From assembly GCF_932526225.1 (NCBI RefSeq), contig NC_064043.1, positions 13,762,085 through 13,826,084 on the forward strand: DNA of 64,000 bases, written 5' to 3'. The notes beneath the pieces are model-generated. The model worked only from the letters and a program-made list of their open reading frames with translations, searched no databases and was not told the DNA's origin. The DNA is from Nematostella vectensis. Lineage: Eukaryota > Cnidaria > Anthozoa > Actiniaria > Edwardsiidae. Position numbers and translations under genes: made by a program. Below, in pieces: positions 52,101-62,189 of the stretch. Position 1 is the stretch's first letter; every line of letters begins with the position of its first letter.

Positions 52101-55100
52101 AAGTTGCCACAACTTGCAAAAGCTGCCGAAAAGATGATCCAAGAAAGAGTGAGAATTGCCGAAAAAAATGTCCCAAGTGTACTAAAAGCTGCCATTAAAT
52201 TTAGTACATTTTACAAAGTTGCAGAAAAACTATTCTTTCCAAGATTTTTTAAATAATAGTTAATTATGATTCAATGAAATAGGCTTCATGTAACAACAAA
52301 ACGACGCATGCTTTTTCAGAGAGATGTTTCTTTGATAAATTCTCTTTTTGTTCCATGAACAATCGTCTTCCCAGCAAGATTTTTCAGGGGTCTTCTTTCT
52401 CGAGAAATTGTTGCTTTCTAGAGAGTACCTAGTCTAGTTCCAGCTTTTGTTAGAGTGTTGGATTCTCAGTGGCGGATTTAGGATTTTAAAATGGGGAAAG
52501 TGAGGCTTTCTTGACAGCCTCTGTCACGTATGTGTTTTTTCAGGTCTAAATAAATAAATATTACAACATGTAAGGCATTATGGTTATTTTGTTTTTTTCA
52601 AATCTCCTTTTATGGGCGCAAAAGGGGGGGGGGGATGAGCAAACATGTCAGCCCGTCACCACCCCTAGTTCCGCTACTGATCTATACGTCACTGAAAAAT
52701 CATAGAGAGGAACGCTAACTAACAAAACTGCATGTTAGTATATAGCTAACGCGCAATAGTTTGATATCAATAACAAGAAAAAAGCAAAAATTTGCACCTT
52801 TGAGTTGAATATATCCCAAAAAAATGCAGTAAAGATGCCCGGAAAGAGAAAAGTTGCCGCAAATCCTAAAAGTTGCTCAAAAGTTGCCGAGCATCTCTGT
52901 ATCGTCACCACCCCCCCCCCCCCCACCCCTCCTTCCTGGATTCTCGAGATGCCCTTTACGGACACCGGATTGTTAATAGTGTTAAGAGCAACGAAAGCAA
53001 TGTCGAAACACTACTAAAAATTGTCTGTACATAAGATTTAAACTAAATTATCACATCCCTCAGGTAACTACACGACCTTCTTTCGCAATGGGCAGCTAAT
53101 TTACCCCAACTTCACGGGGCATGGAGATCTTGTCCTCTCCTATTACTTGTTCAGTAATAGTTATGAAAAAAATGAGGAGTTGAGGGTGAAGGTAGGAAAT
53201 GCCACACTGCTGTCTGTATTCGACGAGAGCATTTATTGGCCTTTAAGTTGGAACTCATCTCGACTTCGGGTTGATGCTGATCGGGAAAAGGTGAGAAAAA
53301 TACGCGAAGACATAATACTTTGTGTGCAACCTTATCTGTAATAGTGTGAAACTTCTATTGCGTTTATAGGTCATTATCGAGGGAATAATTCGTAACAATG
53401 CAGTGTCAGGAATTGTGATTGACAGCATCAAGTTCTACGAGAAAAACGGTATGCCTGTAGTATTGTAAAGCACTTTTGCCACACACCCTGGCATTTAAAT
53501 ACACAACCAGACACGCAAATACACGTACACGCACCCAGGCACGCAAATGCACGTACACGTACCCAGACACGCAAATACACGTACACGCACCCAGACAGGC
53601 AGATACACGTACACGCACCAAGACAGGCAAATGCACGTACACGTAGATAGACACGCAAATGCACGTACACGTAGATAGACACGCAAATGCACGTACACGT
53701 AGATAGACACGCAAATGCACACAAACGCACCGAGACACGCAAATACACGTACACGCACCCAGACACGCAAATACACGTACACGCACCCAGACAGGCAGAT
53801 ACACGTACACGCACCAAGACAGGCAAATGCACGTACACGTAGATAGACACGCAAATGCACGTACACGTAGATAGACACGCAAATGCACGTACACGTAGAT
53901 AGACACGCAAATGCACACAAACGCACCCAGACACGCAAATACACGTACACGCACCCAGACACGCAAATGTACGTACACGCACCCAGACACGCAAATACAC
54001 AAACACCTTGTCATGCAAATGCACGTACACGCACCCATACACGCAAATGCACGTACACGCACCCAGACACGCAAATGCATGTACACGTAGATAGACACGC
54101 AAATGCACGTACACGCACCCAGACGCGGAAGTACACACCCAGACACTCAAATACACCTTCACGCACCCAGACATACAAATACACGTACAAACATATAGAA
54201 ACGCAAATACACGTACACGCATCCAGACACACAAATGCACAAGCACCCAGACACGCAAATGTACGTACACGCACCAAGACACGCAAATGCGAAAACACCC
54301 AGACACGCAAATTTACGTACACGCACCAAGACACGCAAATGTACGTACACACACTATGAAATTCAAAAACACGTACACGCACCAAGACTGGTAAATGCAC
54401 GTACACGCCCCCAGACACACAAATACACGTAAACGCACCCAGACAGGCAAATGCGAAAACACCCAGACACGCAAATGTACGTACACGCACCAAGACACGC
54501 AAATTTACGTACACGCACCAAGACACGCAAATGTACGTACACACACCATGACATTCAAAAACACGTACACGCACCAAGACTGGTAAATGCACGTACATGC
54601 ACCAAGACTGGTAAATGCACGTACACGCCCCCAGACACACAAATACACGTAAACGCACCCAGACAGGCAAATGCACGGAGAGGCACGCACGTACACGCCC
54701 CCAGACACGCAAATACACGTAAACGCACCCAGACAAGTTCATGCACGTACACGCACCCAAGATACAAAATGCACCTACGCACTTAATCACCCTTAGTCGC
54801 CGTACACGCGGTGAGACACGCAAATGCACGCGCAAATACATGGTCTTAAGACTCACAATCTTGAATTTGTATGTTCGACAACAGCTTCTTCTTGCCCGCC
54901 ACTCTTGACTCCGTCGAATGGCACGATGAACTGTACACAAGACAGCACTGCTGTAGGCACCGTGTGTGTCTTTGGCTGCGAAGGTGGTCGGCGAGTCGTC
55001 GGATCTACGGAGAGGCGGTGTCAGCCGACCGGTGAATGGTCAGGTGTTCAGCCCGCATGCCAAAGTAAGCCTGTGGTGTGTATCTGCTTCTTACCCAGAC

Positions 55101-58100
55101 TCCTTTTCAGTTTGAGCTGGGAGCGAATATTTCACAGGAGACCATAAACGTCTTTCTCATAACTTCATCCTTTAGTCTTGGTAAGACAAACTTGTATCAA
55201 AAATATATTTTTCCAATGTCTCCATCTCTTAGCCCTATTAATGCTGCTATAAATGCTGTTTTCCAATGTCTCTAGCCCTATTAATGCTGCTATTTTTTCC
55301 CATTCTCTATTTCTTAGCCACGATTAGACTAACTGAGGGGTACACCCACATGGATGGCGACGTTGAAATACAAGTCGACGGTCGATGGGGAAAGATTTGC
55401 ATTGGCGCAAGATGGATACAGGAAGAATTAGTCGCCATGTTAACCTGCCGATATTTTGGATACGAGGGGGGTGCATACCTAATTACGTCACCATGGCAAC
55501 GCATACCTTGTGATGCCTGGATGGATCTAAGGTCATGTGACGGCACCGAAGCATCGGTTACTGAATGTGTTGGAACATTCGATCGGTACATCTGTCCCTA
55601 TCACAGAAAACTGGCAGTGAATTGCAATAAGGCACCATGTATGTAAGGGAATTCAAACATTATCAAATGGAATGCTTAGTACGGGTTAGGTGTCTCCATA
55701 GCTCAAATAAACATCGCGAAACGTGATCAAATGTGCTTCATATTTCACTCGTCGTGTAGGTACGGACTGCTCCACGCAGTTTACAATCATGAGTGTGAGT
55801 AGTGTATGTGTAAGCAGTGTCACTAAAGATGTTACCATTCGTCAGCATCCTCAAACGTCTTTCTTTGAGAAGGGACGAGGGGTTCAATGCCCCAAATACT
55901 GTACAGAGATATGGACCAGCGGGGCTCCCCATTATAGAGCCATAGGACAGTGTCACTGAGATATCGCGAAATTGTAGTTACTATGGCATAAATGACTTCC
56001 AATTAATGTTTGTGACCTCTTCTCAGTCTTCTCTGTTTTTTAGGTCCCGGCAATTGTTCTTGCTCCGGTGAGGCCGTAAATGAGATCAGATGTAGGAAGC
56101 AAGATATCCTGCCACAAGAACTGATACTCATTCCCTACTACACAGAGAAAGTGTAAGTACAATGTTACCATAGCTGTTACTCTATGGCTGTACTCATCAG
56201 TGTGTAAGTACAATGTTATCATAGCTGTTACTCTATGACTATACTCAACAGTGTGAAAGTACAATGTTATCATAGCTGTTACTCTATGACTGTACTCATC
56301 AGTGTAAAAGTACAATGTTATCATAGCTGTTACTCTATGACTATACTCATCAGTGTGAAAGTACAATGTTATCATAGCTGTTACTCTAAGACTGTATTCA
56401 TCAGTGTGTAAGTACAATGTTACCATTGCTATTACTCTATGACTGTACTCATCAGTGTGCAAGCACAATGTTACTAAAGATATTACTCTATGACTATACT
56501 CCTCAGTGTGTAAGTACAATGTTATCATAGCTATTACTCTATGACTGTACTCGTCAGTGTGAGTAACAAACGCCCCGGACGTTTATTAGATCACTTATTG
56601 TACGTGGAAAGAGGGGGTGCTGAATTACAGAGGATGTCTTGAGAGGTTCCCGGTCTCTTGATTCTGTCAAACTTTGAGATTTGGGAACATGAAAATATGG
56701 ATGACAAATATGGTGGAGGCTTTTCATAGAGGTCCTTAAGAAAATTCACTAAAGAACGTCAGCCAAATTCAACTGTTCATAGAAGTATTCAACATTAGAA
56801 TTCAGCCCTGTGTTTATTTATTACCTGTTATCCCCACATAACTCCCCTGTTATCCCCACACAACCTACACGCAGATCAAGCAAGTCCTTTGTGTTGTTTA
56901 TAATTTGGGTGGTTTTCTTTCAGACACATACATGGAGTGGACTGGAGTATGTTGAAAAGTATAATGGAAAACCCGGCGAATAGCAAAAAACGCCTTAACA
57001 TTCGGTTGCTGTAAGTATGAGATCTCCCGACACATATTAGACATATAGGCTATTAATTAAGTATAAATTGGGCCTTCGCCGTTGCTTTGTACTCTTAACC
57101 CAAAGTATTTCCTTCACGACACTTATGTAAACAACTATATTTTTTTTGTTATACAAACGACTCGTAAATTGCGCGCTCTGATTGGTCAAGTGTCCATGTG
57201 TTATAAGAGGACACACCCACGCTTGGCGACAGAATGCGCGCGCGTGCTCCCAAAAACTAGATTGTTTACATCCTGTTGCGTGTCCGCGACAGGATCATGC
57301 AGTCTCGGTACATGAACCCCCGCCGATCTGGATGAAACTTGGCCAGTTTGATGTGCTCCCCAGAGGACCTCCACACCTCCAACGGTTTGAAGTTTGAATG
57401 AATTCGGGGGAAGTTAGACCACCCCGCTTGTTTTGGGCCTCAAATGACCTTGAAATTCCTTTGAACATGGCTCCATTTCCGCTGATCTCAAGCATACGCG
57501 TTTTATGAAATATCAATGACACTTACTATGATTGTTTCCACATATCTATAGAGCTTGTATACGGAAGGCCATTTAATTTGGTTAAATTTCAAGATGTCAC
57601 GACCTGTCAATCAAATCTCCAAGCGCCTTGAGCGCCTAATTTTTAGGCTAAAATATATCCAATGGACCTATCAACACATAATAGCCACTCATACCAGATG
57701 AAAGAAGGGTTATCGAACTTTCAAAATGTGCAATCAAATTTCTGGGCACTTCTATTGTCGCCCTGTGACGTCATCGCGAATATGAGGTACTCGGCACAGG
57801 GATCCCGCGTCATTCTTTCATGTTATTTGCTCCTTATGGTCGAACACAAATGTTAAATGTTTTTCCCCTTAACCACAACATATGTGTACTACATAAATAA
57901 AATAATATGATTTACATGATCTGGAAATATTTGAGAAGTGCTTGTGATAAAATGGTGCGTAAAATGACGAATTTGGGACACAGGGATCCCTAGATGATTT
58001 TTTGTTAGCATACGCGTTGCGGGAAGTTTCAAGCATCGGAAAATAGGCTCAAATTATCACATCAGATAATTTCTCCTGTTTCAGTCCTAATTCTACTAAT

Positions 58101-61100
58101 TTTCACAGAACGATTATTTACACAGGGTAAACGGAGGAAAAAAGAATTGTCATTTTTTACATACACCGCCGGCAAAACTTTTAATTTTGTTTTTGTATTT
58201 TTTGCTTTTGTTTCAGTCGTAATTCGAGTAATGTTTACTTAATAATTATGATTCAGCTACCGGGAGTCAATCTGTTGTTCCAAAGCGTCTTCACACTTGG
58301 TGTTGATTCGTGCGATGTAAATGGCAACCGAGTTAACTTGCTCTTTTGCGGCGTTTTGCCAAACTTCTTGCGGTCGTTCCTCTAAAGACCCTAGTTTAAA
58401 AGAGTTCTTGCCATTGCTATCATGTAAGAAGGATGTCGGTGCACACTTAGCGCGGCTGAACGTCGCCAGGCGCGATATAACAACCGAGTCGGCGCTGACT
58501 TTAGAAAGAACTGGGAACTTTGAGGCTAGTGAGACACAGAAAACCTTTTGTCCAAAACACCGCGACGCCCTTGGGATTCAGTGGAAACCGGGGGTGAAAT
58601 GCCAACATCCTTTATCGCAAGCTTCGAAAATGCGACAGAGCATCAAGGTATCAAGGGAAGTGTGGCAGTTCTGGAATGTTCTTGTTCCTGTCGGATCAGG
58701 TAAGCATTGCGGTGGTCAATAATAAGTCATCTTTGGATTTCGGTTTCATTTCTAAAACAGGTTATGTTTTTTTTTCAAAAGCTATATGTAAGAAGTGCCG
58801 TGTTGCTCAAAGTTTGGGAGTCCGAAAACACAGATCGCCCAAAGACAAAGAGGGGTAAGTCTGTGAAACAACAACGTTTTCTATTTTGATAGGGGGGTAG
58901 CCTGGTCTACAGAGACTAAAAGTGCTTCACCCGAACTCCAAGCAATATGTACACTTTTTGGCGAAAAAAAAATGACCCAGCTGTCCCTAAATAGCGCGCG
59001 GGTTGTTATCTCGCTCAACTAACCCGTAATACAAGCAATAGTGTCTTCCGATAAAAAGGGGTCTCATTTTACGGCACCACGATGTCTCAGCGAACATAAC
59101 ACTTGTATTTACAGAAGCCACGTTTAGGTTTGGTTGGGTTTGGTTGGGGTGGGGTGGGATGGGATGGGAGGTCCGACGGAAACCTCAACCGTTAAAAGAC
59201 AGAAGAATCTATTAGAATCCGAGATATTTAACAGGCCATCTGCTCTAAATTATCAATCACATCCTCAAAGAAACTTTCAATAGTCACACTGCTTTCAATA
59301 TTTTGAAATATTTTTCGTTAAAAATCATCGGAGATTGTTATGTAATCGACCGAAAGTAAACTGGCGACAATGCGGCTTACGTTTTATTTGTTCGTTTGTT
59401 TTCAGTCTGAACTAGTAATTGAACCGCCACTAGTGCCACAGGCCAGCACATCAGCCTCCTCTGCCAATACGATAAAAATAATGACAAAATGCTTTTGTTA
59501 TAATTGCGTTTTTTGTTGTTGTTGTTTTTCAGTCTAAGCTATTGAACCGCAACAGGCCAGCACATCTGCGTCATCCGTAGAAGCACTTTCTCCTGTAAGT
59601 AACTCTATGTTGCTCATGACGGGTGCAGCGCAGTATTACAGTTCTTGCGTTTACTTATTATCGTGTTGTTATTTTTTCTTTACAGCGTTGTTTAGAAGGT
59701 GAAACTAGTAAGAGTGTCAATGTGTTAATCGGGTCGTCATCTTCCGCTGGCCTAGAAAACACCTCGGCAAAGTGGGATCAAACACCCAAGCACAGGCTTA
59801 CCAACGTCACAGTCAGTCTCCAGTTAATCCCAGTACTATTTTGAATAATTTTCACGATTGATCAACCTGTAATTTTTCTATAATTGTCTTATATCCTAGA
59901 ATAAGGTCACAGTAATCTCTCATTGCTTTGGGATGTGTATTACTATTATTACCTATTATCATAGTCTAGGACTAAATTGCATGGGTGGTCAGCAAACATA
60001 TAGGAATTTATACATATTTGTAAGTGACAAATTGGGCAAGACGTTCAGTCCTAGGAATCGGACGTTCACACCTAGTTGAGCTCGAGCGTAGCCCATAGCC
60101 GTGGTCAACCCTTGAGTACTGGGGTAGCAGGTGCTCAAGAAAACCAAACGATGTATGCTTGAGATGATATTGCGGCACGCATTATAGCGGCTCTAGTGTT
60201 CCAATTGCTGACTAGGTTATTGACTAACACAGCAAACAACAAGGGGGCAAGTCTTGTACCTTGTGGGATGCCATCTATAGGATATACAGGATCCGATATT
60301 GTGCTACCTATTTTTACCCGCTGGGAGCTGTTGGTTAGGAAAGCCCTTATCCATCTTATTAACATCTCATCTACTACTAAGTTGTGTAGTTCATGGACCA
60401 AGACAGAGTGATCAACTCTCTGACCAGCGAGACCTTTAATCTCATTCCACTACCTCTCTACCATTCTACTACCTGATGTTACTATTTTTTGAGGGCTGCA
60501 ACCTTTCGCTCGTAGAATTTACGCTTGCATACCTTACACGGGATCCCTGTGTCGAATAAGTCATATTCACGATGACGTCACAGGGCGACGATAGAAGTGC
60601 CCAGAAATTTTATTGCAGATTTTGAAAGTCCTATAACCCTTCTTTCATCTGGTATGAGTGATTTTTGCGTGTTGATAGGACCATTGTAGATATTTTGGCT
60701 TAAATATTGACTATTTTAGAGGCTCTTGAAATCCAGAGAAATTGGAGATTTGATTGACAGGTAGTGACATCTTGAAATTTAACCAAATTAAATGGCCTTC
60801 CGTATACAAGCTCTAAAGAACTAATAAAGCTCTAATAAAACGCGTATGCTTGAGAGCAAAGGAGAATGCAGACATTTTCAAAGGAATTTCAAGGTCATTT
60901 GAGGCCCAAAATAAGGGGGTGGTCTAACTCCCCCGAATTCATTCAAACTTCAAACTGTTCGAGCAGGTCCTCTGTGGAGCACATCTAACTGACCAAGTTT
61001 CATCCAGATCGGCGGGGGATCATGTACCGCGACTGCATGGTCCTGTCGCGGACACGCACTTTAAAACAATGTTATTGTTGTATAAAACAAATAGATAACT

Positions 61101-61628
61101 ATTTGTTAAAAGATATCAATCGAACCAATATTGTTTGTACATGATAACAATTAAGCTTTGTGCTTTGTCCTTTAGTGAGTTTTCGGATGCCGGTATTACT
61201 AGAATTCCAAAGGGGACTTTCACCTCACTCTATTCATTAGAATCTTTGTAAGTATATTTAGTATTTCTTTATTTTACAACCGAACTAAAAACAAAGCTAT
61301 TAACGGGCAATAATCAGGGTTCTTCCTCGAAAGAGTTGAAAAAAATTCCCGTTCTCTTAATCGTTGGAGAACAGTGGCAATCATGTACGTATCGTAATAG
61401 TCAATGGAATACTCAAATAAGTATAGCATCTCCCAGCCCTCTTGCCCTGAGCGCATCAGGTCACGGTAAACTCCATGCGCCATTTAGATGCGTCAGTCAG
61501 TGCGAAGTCAGGATAAGCCCCATTAAATGTACCGCGACGTTTCTTTCAATATTCAGGTATTTGCCTTGGAACAGGGTAGAGTCGCTGTCAAGCATCGAGG
61601 ACGGCGCCTTTCGGGAAAAAGGATATGG
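43114..61628 (+). CDS. Signal-MAM-CCP-SRCR-LRR cell-surface protein, 3' end not seen
   Basis: Exons 43114-43162, 43278-43376, 53064-53290, 53370-53448, 54885-55064, 55318-55638, 56044-56152, 56924-57010, 61176-61247 and 61557-61628 join in phase (about 431 codons). Order: signal peptide (MAWSLLLLLLKVLLIQG); MAM domain (23-151, CEFNKDFCGWQ, then LRVKVGNATLLSVFD and GIVIDSIKFYE); CCP/sushi (154-210, four Cys, CQPTGEWSGVQPAC); SRCR (214-315, GRWGKICIGARW, CRYFGY, SCDGTEASVTEC, LAVNC); an LRRNT-like Cys cluster (NCSCSGEAVNEIRC); then LRRs, two on 72-nt phase-2 exons (ITRIPKGTFTSLYSLESL). Such mosaics occur in cnidarian and amphioxus receptors and matrix proteins; recognition or adhesion is inferred. 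A further exon near 55759 with LCCL-like text (VQCPKYC) is possible. The gene probably continues past the window. Confidence 0.8.
44002..44095. repeat. Left edge of the G-rich minisatellite
   Basis: Three units of the same 29-32 bp repeat that fills 45078-51560 lie left of the inserted hammerhead element, showing that the element landed inside the array. Confidence 0.85.
44202..44244 (-). ncRNA. Type I hammerhead ribozyme, copy 1 (intact core)
   Basis: Read on the minus strand: helix I CCATG, core CTGACGA, helix II GTCC with loop TAATAA and GGAC, core GAAA, helix III from the palindrome ACAGCTGT, cleavage triplet GTC, and helix I closing strand CATGG. Every conserved core base is present. 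Cleavage would fall between the complements of 44207 and 44206. Helix III has two to four pairs and no real loop, as in hammerheads that act best as dimers or co-transcriptionally. Confidence 0.9.
44297..44370 (-). ncRNA. tRNA-like Pol III promoter module in the retrozyme monomer
   Basis: On the minus strand a D-arm-like AGC...GCT (44351-44365), an anticodon-arm-like hairpin with 5-bp stem AGATC/GATCT and 7-nt loop (44332-44348), and a perfect T-arm (stem CTTCG/CGAAG, loop TTCGAGT; 44297-44313) occur in tRNA order. The B-box GTTCGAGTC matches consensus. The A-box TAGCCCGGTCG matches except one base. No acceptor stem is left. A T7 run 10 nt downstream could terminate Pol III. The second monomer repeats the module. 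Confidence 0.65.
44556..44601 (-). pseudogene. Hammerhead ribozyme copy 2, core mutated
   Basis: Same layout as copy 1, but the essential GAAA reads GGAA and helix II has an enlarged, altered loop. The change hits a catalytic core adenine, so cleavage should be abolished or very weak. Confidence 0.8.
44933..44975 (+). ncRNA. Type I hammerhead ribozyme, inverted copy 3 (intact core)
   Basis: On the plus strand: CCATG, CTGACGA, helix II GTCC with loop TAAAAA and GGAC, GAAA, CAGCTGTC and CATGG. The core is intact; the only change from copy 1 is in the helix II loop. Predicted cleavage follows 44970. It has the same sense as the host gene, so it would be present in that gene's pre-mRNA. Confidence 0.9.
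50661..50737. mobile_element. Small foldback inside the minisatellite, copy A
   Basis: Inverted ends CATCCTCGGAAACCC (left) and its complement ending at 50737 enclose a loop of about 18 bp after arms of about 29 bp. A second copy at 51032-51108 arose with the surrounding block duplication. Confidence 0.75.
51032..51108. mobile_element. Small foldback inside the minisatellite, copy B
   Basis: Nearly identical to 50661-50737 and in the same position within a duplicated block of about 370 bp, so it was copied with the array rather than inserted independently. Confidence 0.75.
51261..51372 (-). mobile_element. Single-unit hammerhead element with 10-bp target duplication
   Basis: A 112-bp insert in the minisatellite is flanked by TAGATTATAG at 51251-51260 and 51373-51382. 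It contains the same end sequence as the larger element (aaatgtg-attttaaaagcac), an internal deletion of about 36 bp, and a complete hammerhead. It lacks the tRNA-like module. Confidence 0.85.
51320..51362 (-). ncRNA. Type I hammerhead ribozyme, copy 4 (intact core)
   Basis: Identical to copy 1 across the motif on the minus strand: CTGACGA, GTCC/GGAC helix II with loop TAATAA, GAAA, GTC cleavage triplet and CCATG/CATGG helix I. Confidence 0.9.
51561..53063. other. Rest of receptor intron 2, no gene seen
   Basis: Unique sequence with two stretches of reiterated aaaagttgcc words (52050-52220 and 52845-52890), a G9 run (52625) and a C12 run (52911-52923). No exon is recognised. Confidence 0.5.
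53485..54830. repeat. 28-30 bp CA/CG/TA-rich minisatellite in receptor intron 4
   Basis: About 45 units close to acacgcaaatacacgtacac followed by gcacccag or gtagatag. Long alternating purine-pyrimidine stretches make it prone to Z-DNA. Long frames on both strands are by-products. Confidence 0.92.
56153..56565 (+). repeat. 51-bp tandem repeat starting at the receptor exon 8 donor
   Basis: Eight full units (from 56153, 56204, 56255, 56306, 56357, 56408, 56459 and 56510) begin with the donor itself; copies at 56153, 56204, 56408 and 56510 keep GTAAGT. The shared AGTGT before each resembles the exon end (AAAGT). Confidence 0.85.
58321..58854 (+). CDS. Unrecognised Cys/His-rich protein inside the long-TIR element
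   Basis: Two exons, 58321-58699 and 58782-58854, join in phase to a protein beginning MATELTCSFAAFCQTSC. It carries FCPKHRDALGIQW, then KCQHPL and, across the junction, VPVGSAICKKCR: a C-x2-H ... C-x-H ... C-x2-C set that could bind zinc. The frame continues into a donor after KDKE. Candidate acceptors at 59405 and 59532 follow, but no continuing frame is convincing. I do not know the family. It may be a transposon protein or a captured host fragment. Confidence 0.45.
60100..60440 (-). pseudogene. Non-LTR retrotransposon reverse-transcriptase fragment
   Basis: The minus strand encodes DHSVLVHELHNL, IRWIRAFLTNSSQRVKIG and GIPQGTRLAPLLFAVLVNNL, the region around RT motif B of CR1/jockey-like elements (FLxxRxQxVxxG, GVPQGSxLGPLLFxxxxNDL). 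The usual NDL reads NNL, and the YADD box and both ends are missing, so it is a dead fragment. Confidence 0.75.
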
Positions 61629-61880
61629 GTGAGCGAGATAGCAACCGGGGGGGGGGGGGGGAGAGGGGAAGGGGAAGTAGAGGACGGCGCCTTTCAACCG
61701 GGGGGGGGGGGGAGGGAGGGGAAGCAGAGGACGGCTCCTTTTGGGAAGAAGGATATGGGTGAGCAAGACAGCAACCGTGGGTGGGGGGGAAGAGAAGTAG
61801 AGGATGGCGCCTTTCGGGAAGAAGGATATGGGTGAACAAGACAGCAACCGGGGGTGGGGGGGGGGGGGGGAGGGGAAGTA
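61597..61880 (+). repeat. Repeat carrying the last LRR exon end and donor
   Basis: GAGGACGGCGCCTTT, the exon 3' end, then GGATATGG|GTGAGC and a G-homopolymer tract recur from about 61597, 61680 (donor part lost), 61729 and 61800 (GTGAAC). Copies are separated by 50-85 bp. Confidence 0.8.
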
Positions 61881-62189
61881 TGGATGAATGGATGGATGAT
61901 GTATGGATGAATATGGATGAGCTAGGCAGCGATCGGAGGGACATAGAATTTACATCTTGTTTCTATCAAGGGAGGGGACGGGGGACTAAGAAATTACAAA
62001 GCTGTATCAAAACTACACAAGGAAACATTTTGGCAATAGAACAATATAAACGTTATTTTTTCCGGGTAATCACGTACTAGGTGAAGCTCGTCTGTGATTG
62101 GTCCATTTGCTGTTCTTTCATTTCCGATTCTATATGGTGTAGCATGTTTTATGTTTACGCCACAGCGAGAAACGACTTCCAAGCACAAA

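Larger units (their letters stand above)
57261..61070. mobile_element. Large element with about 540-bp terminal inverted repeats
   Basis: The left arm (57261-57810) and right arm (60536-61070) are inverted copies, diverged but alignable throughout: shared words include GCGTGTCCGCGACAGGA, CCAAATTAAATGGCCTTCCG and GCCCTGTGACGTCATCG. The 2.7 kb between them holds a short spliced-looking Cys/His gene and a reverse-transcriptase fragment. The structure suits a DNA transposon with long inverted ends, or a segment trapped between two opposed copies of one repeat. The superfamily is not identified. Confidence 0.6.

Noticed and set aside
53406..54940. Frames of 150-309 codons rich in CTCICVSGCVYVHLRVW or the reverse-strand equivalent
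   Set aside because: By-products of the CA/CG-rich minisatellite, some overlapping true receptor exons on the other strand.
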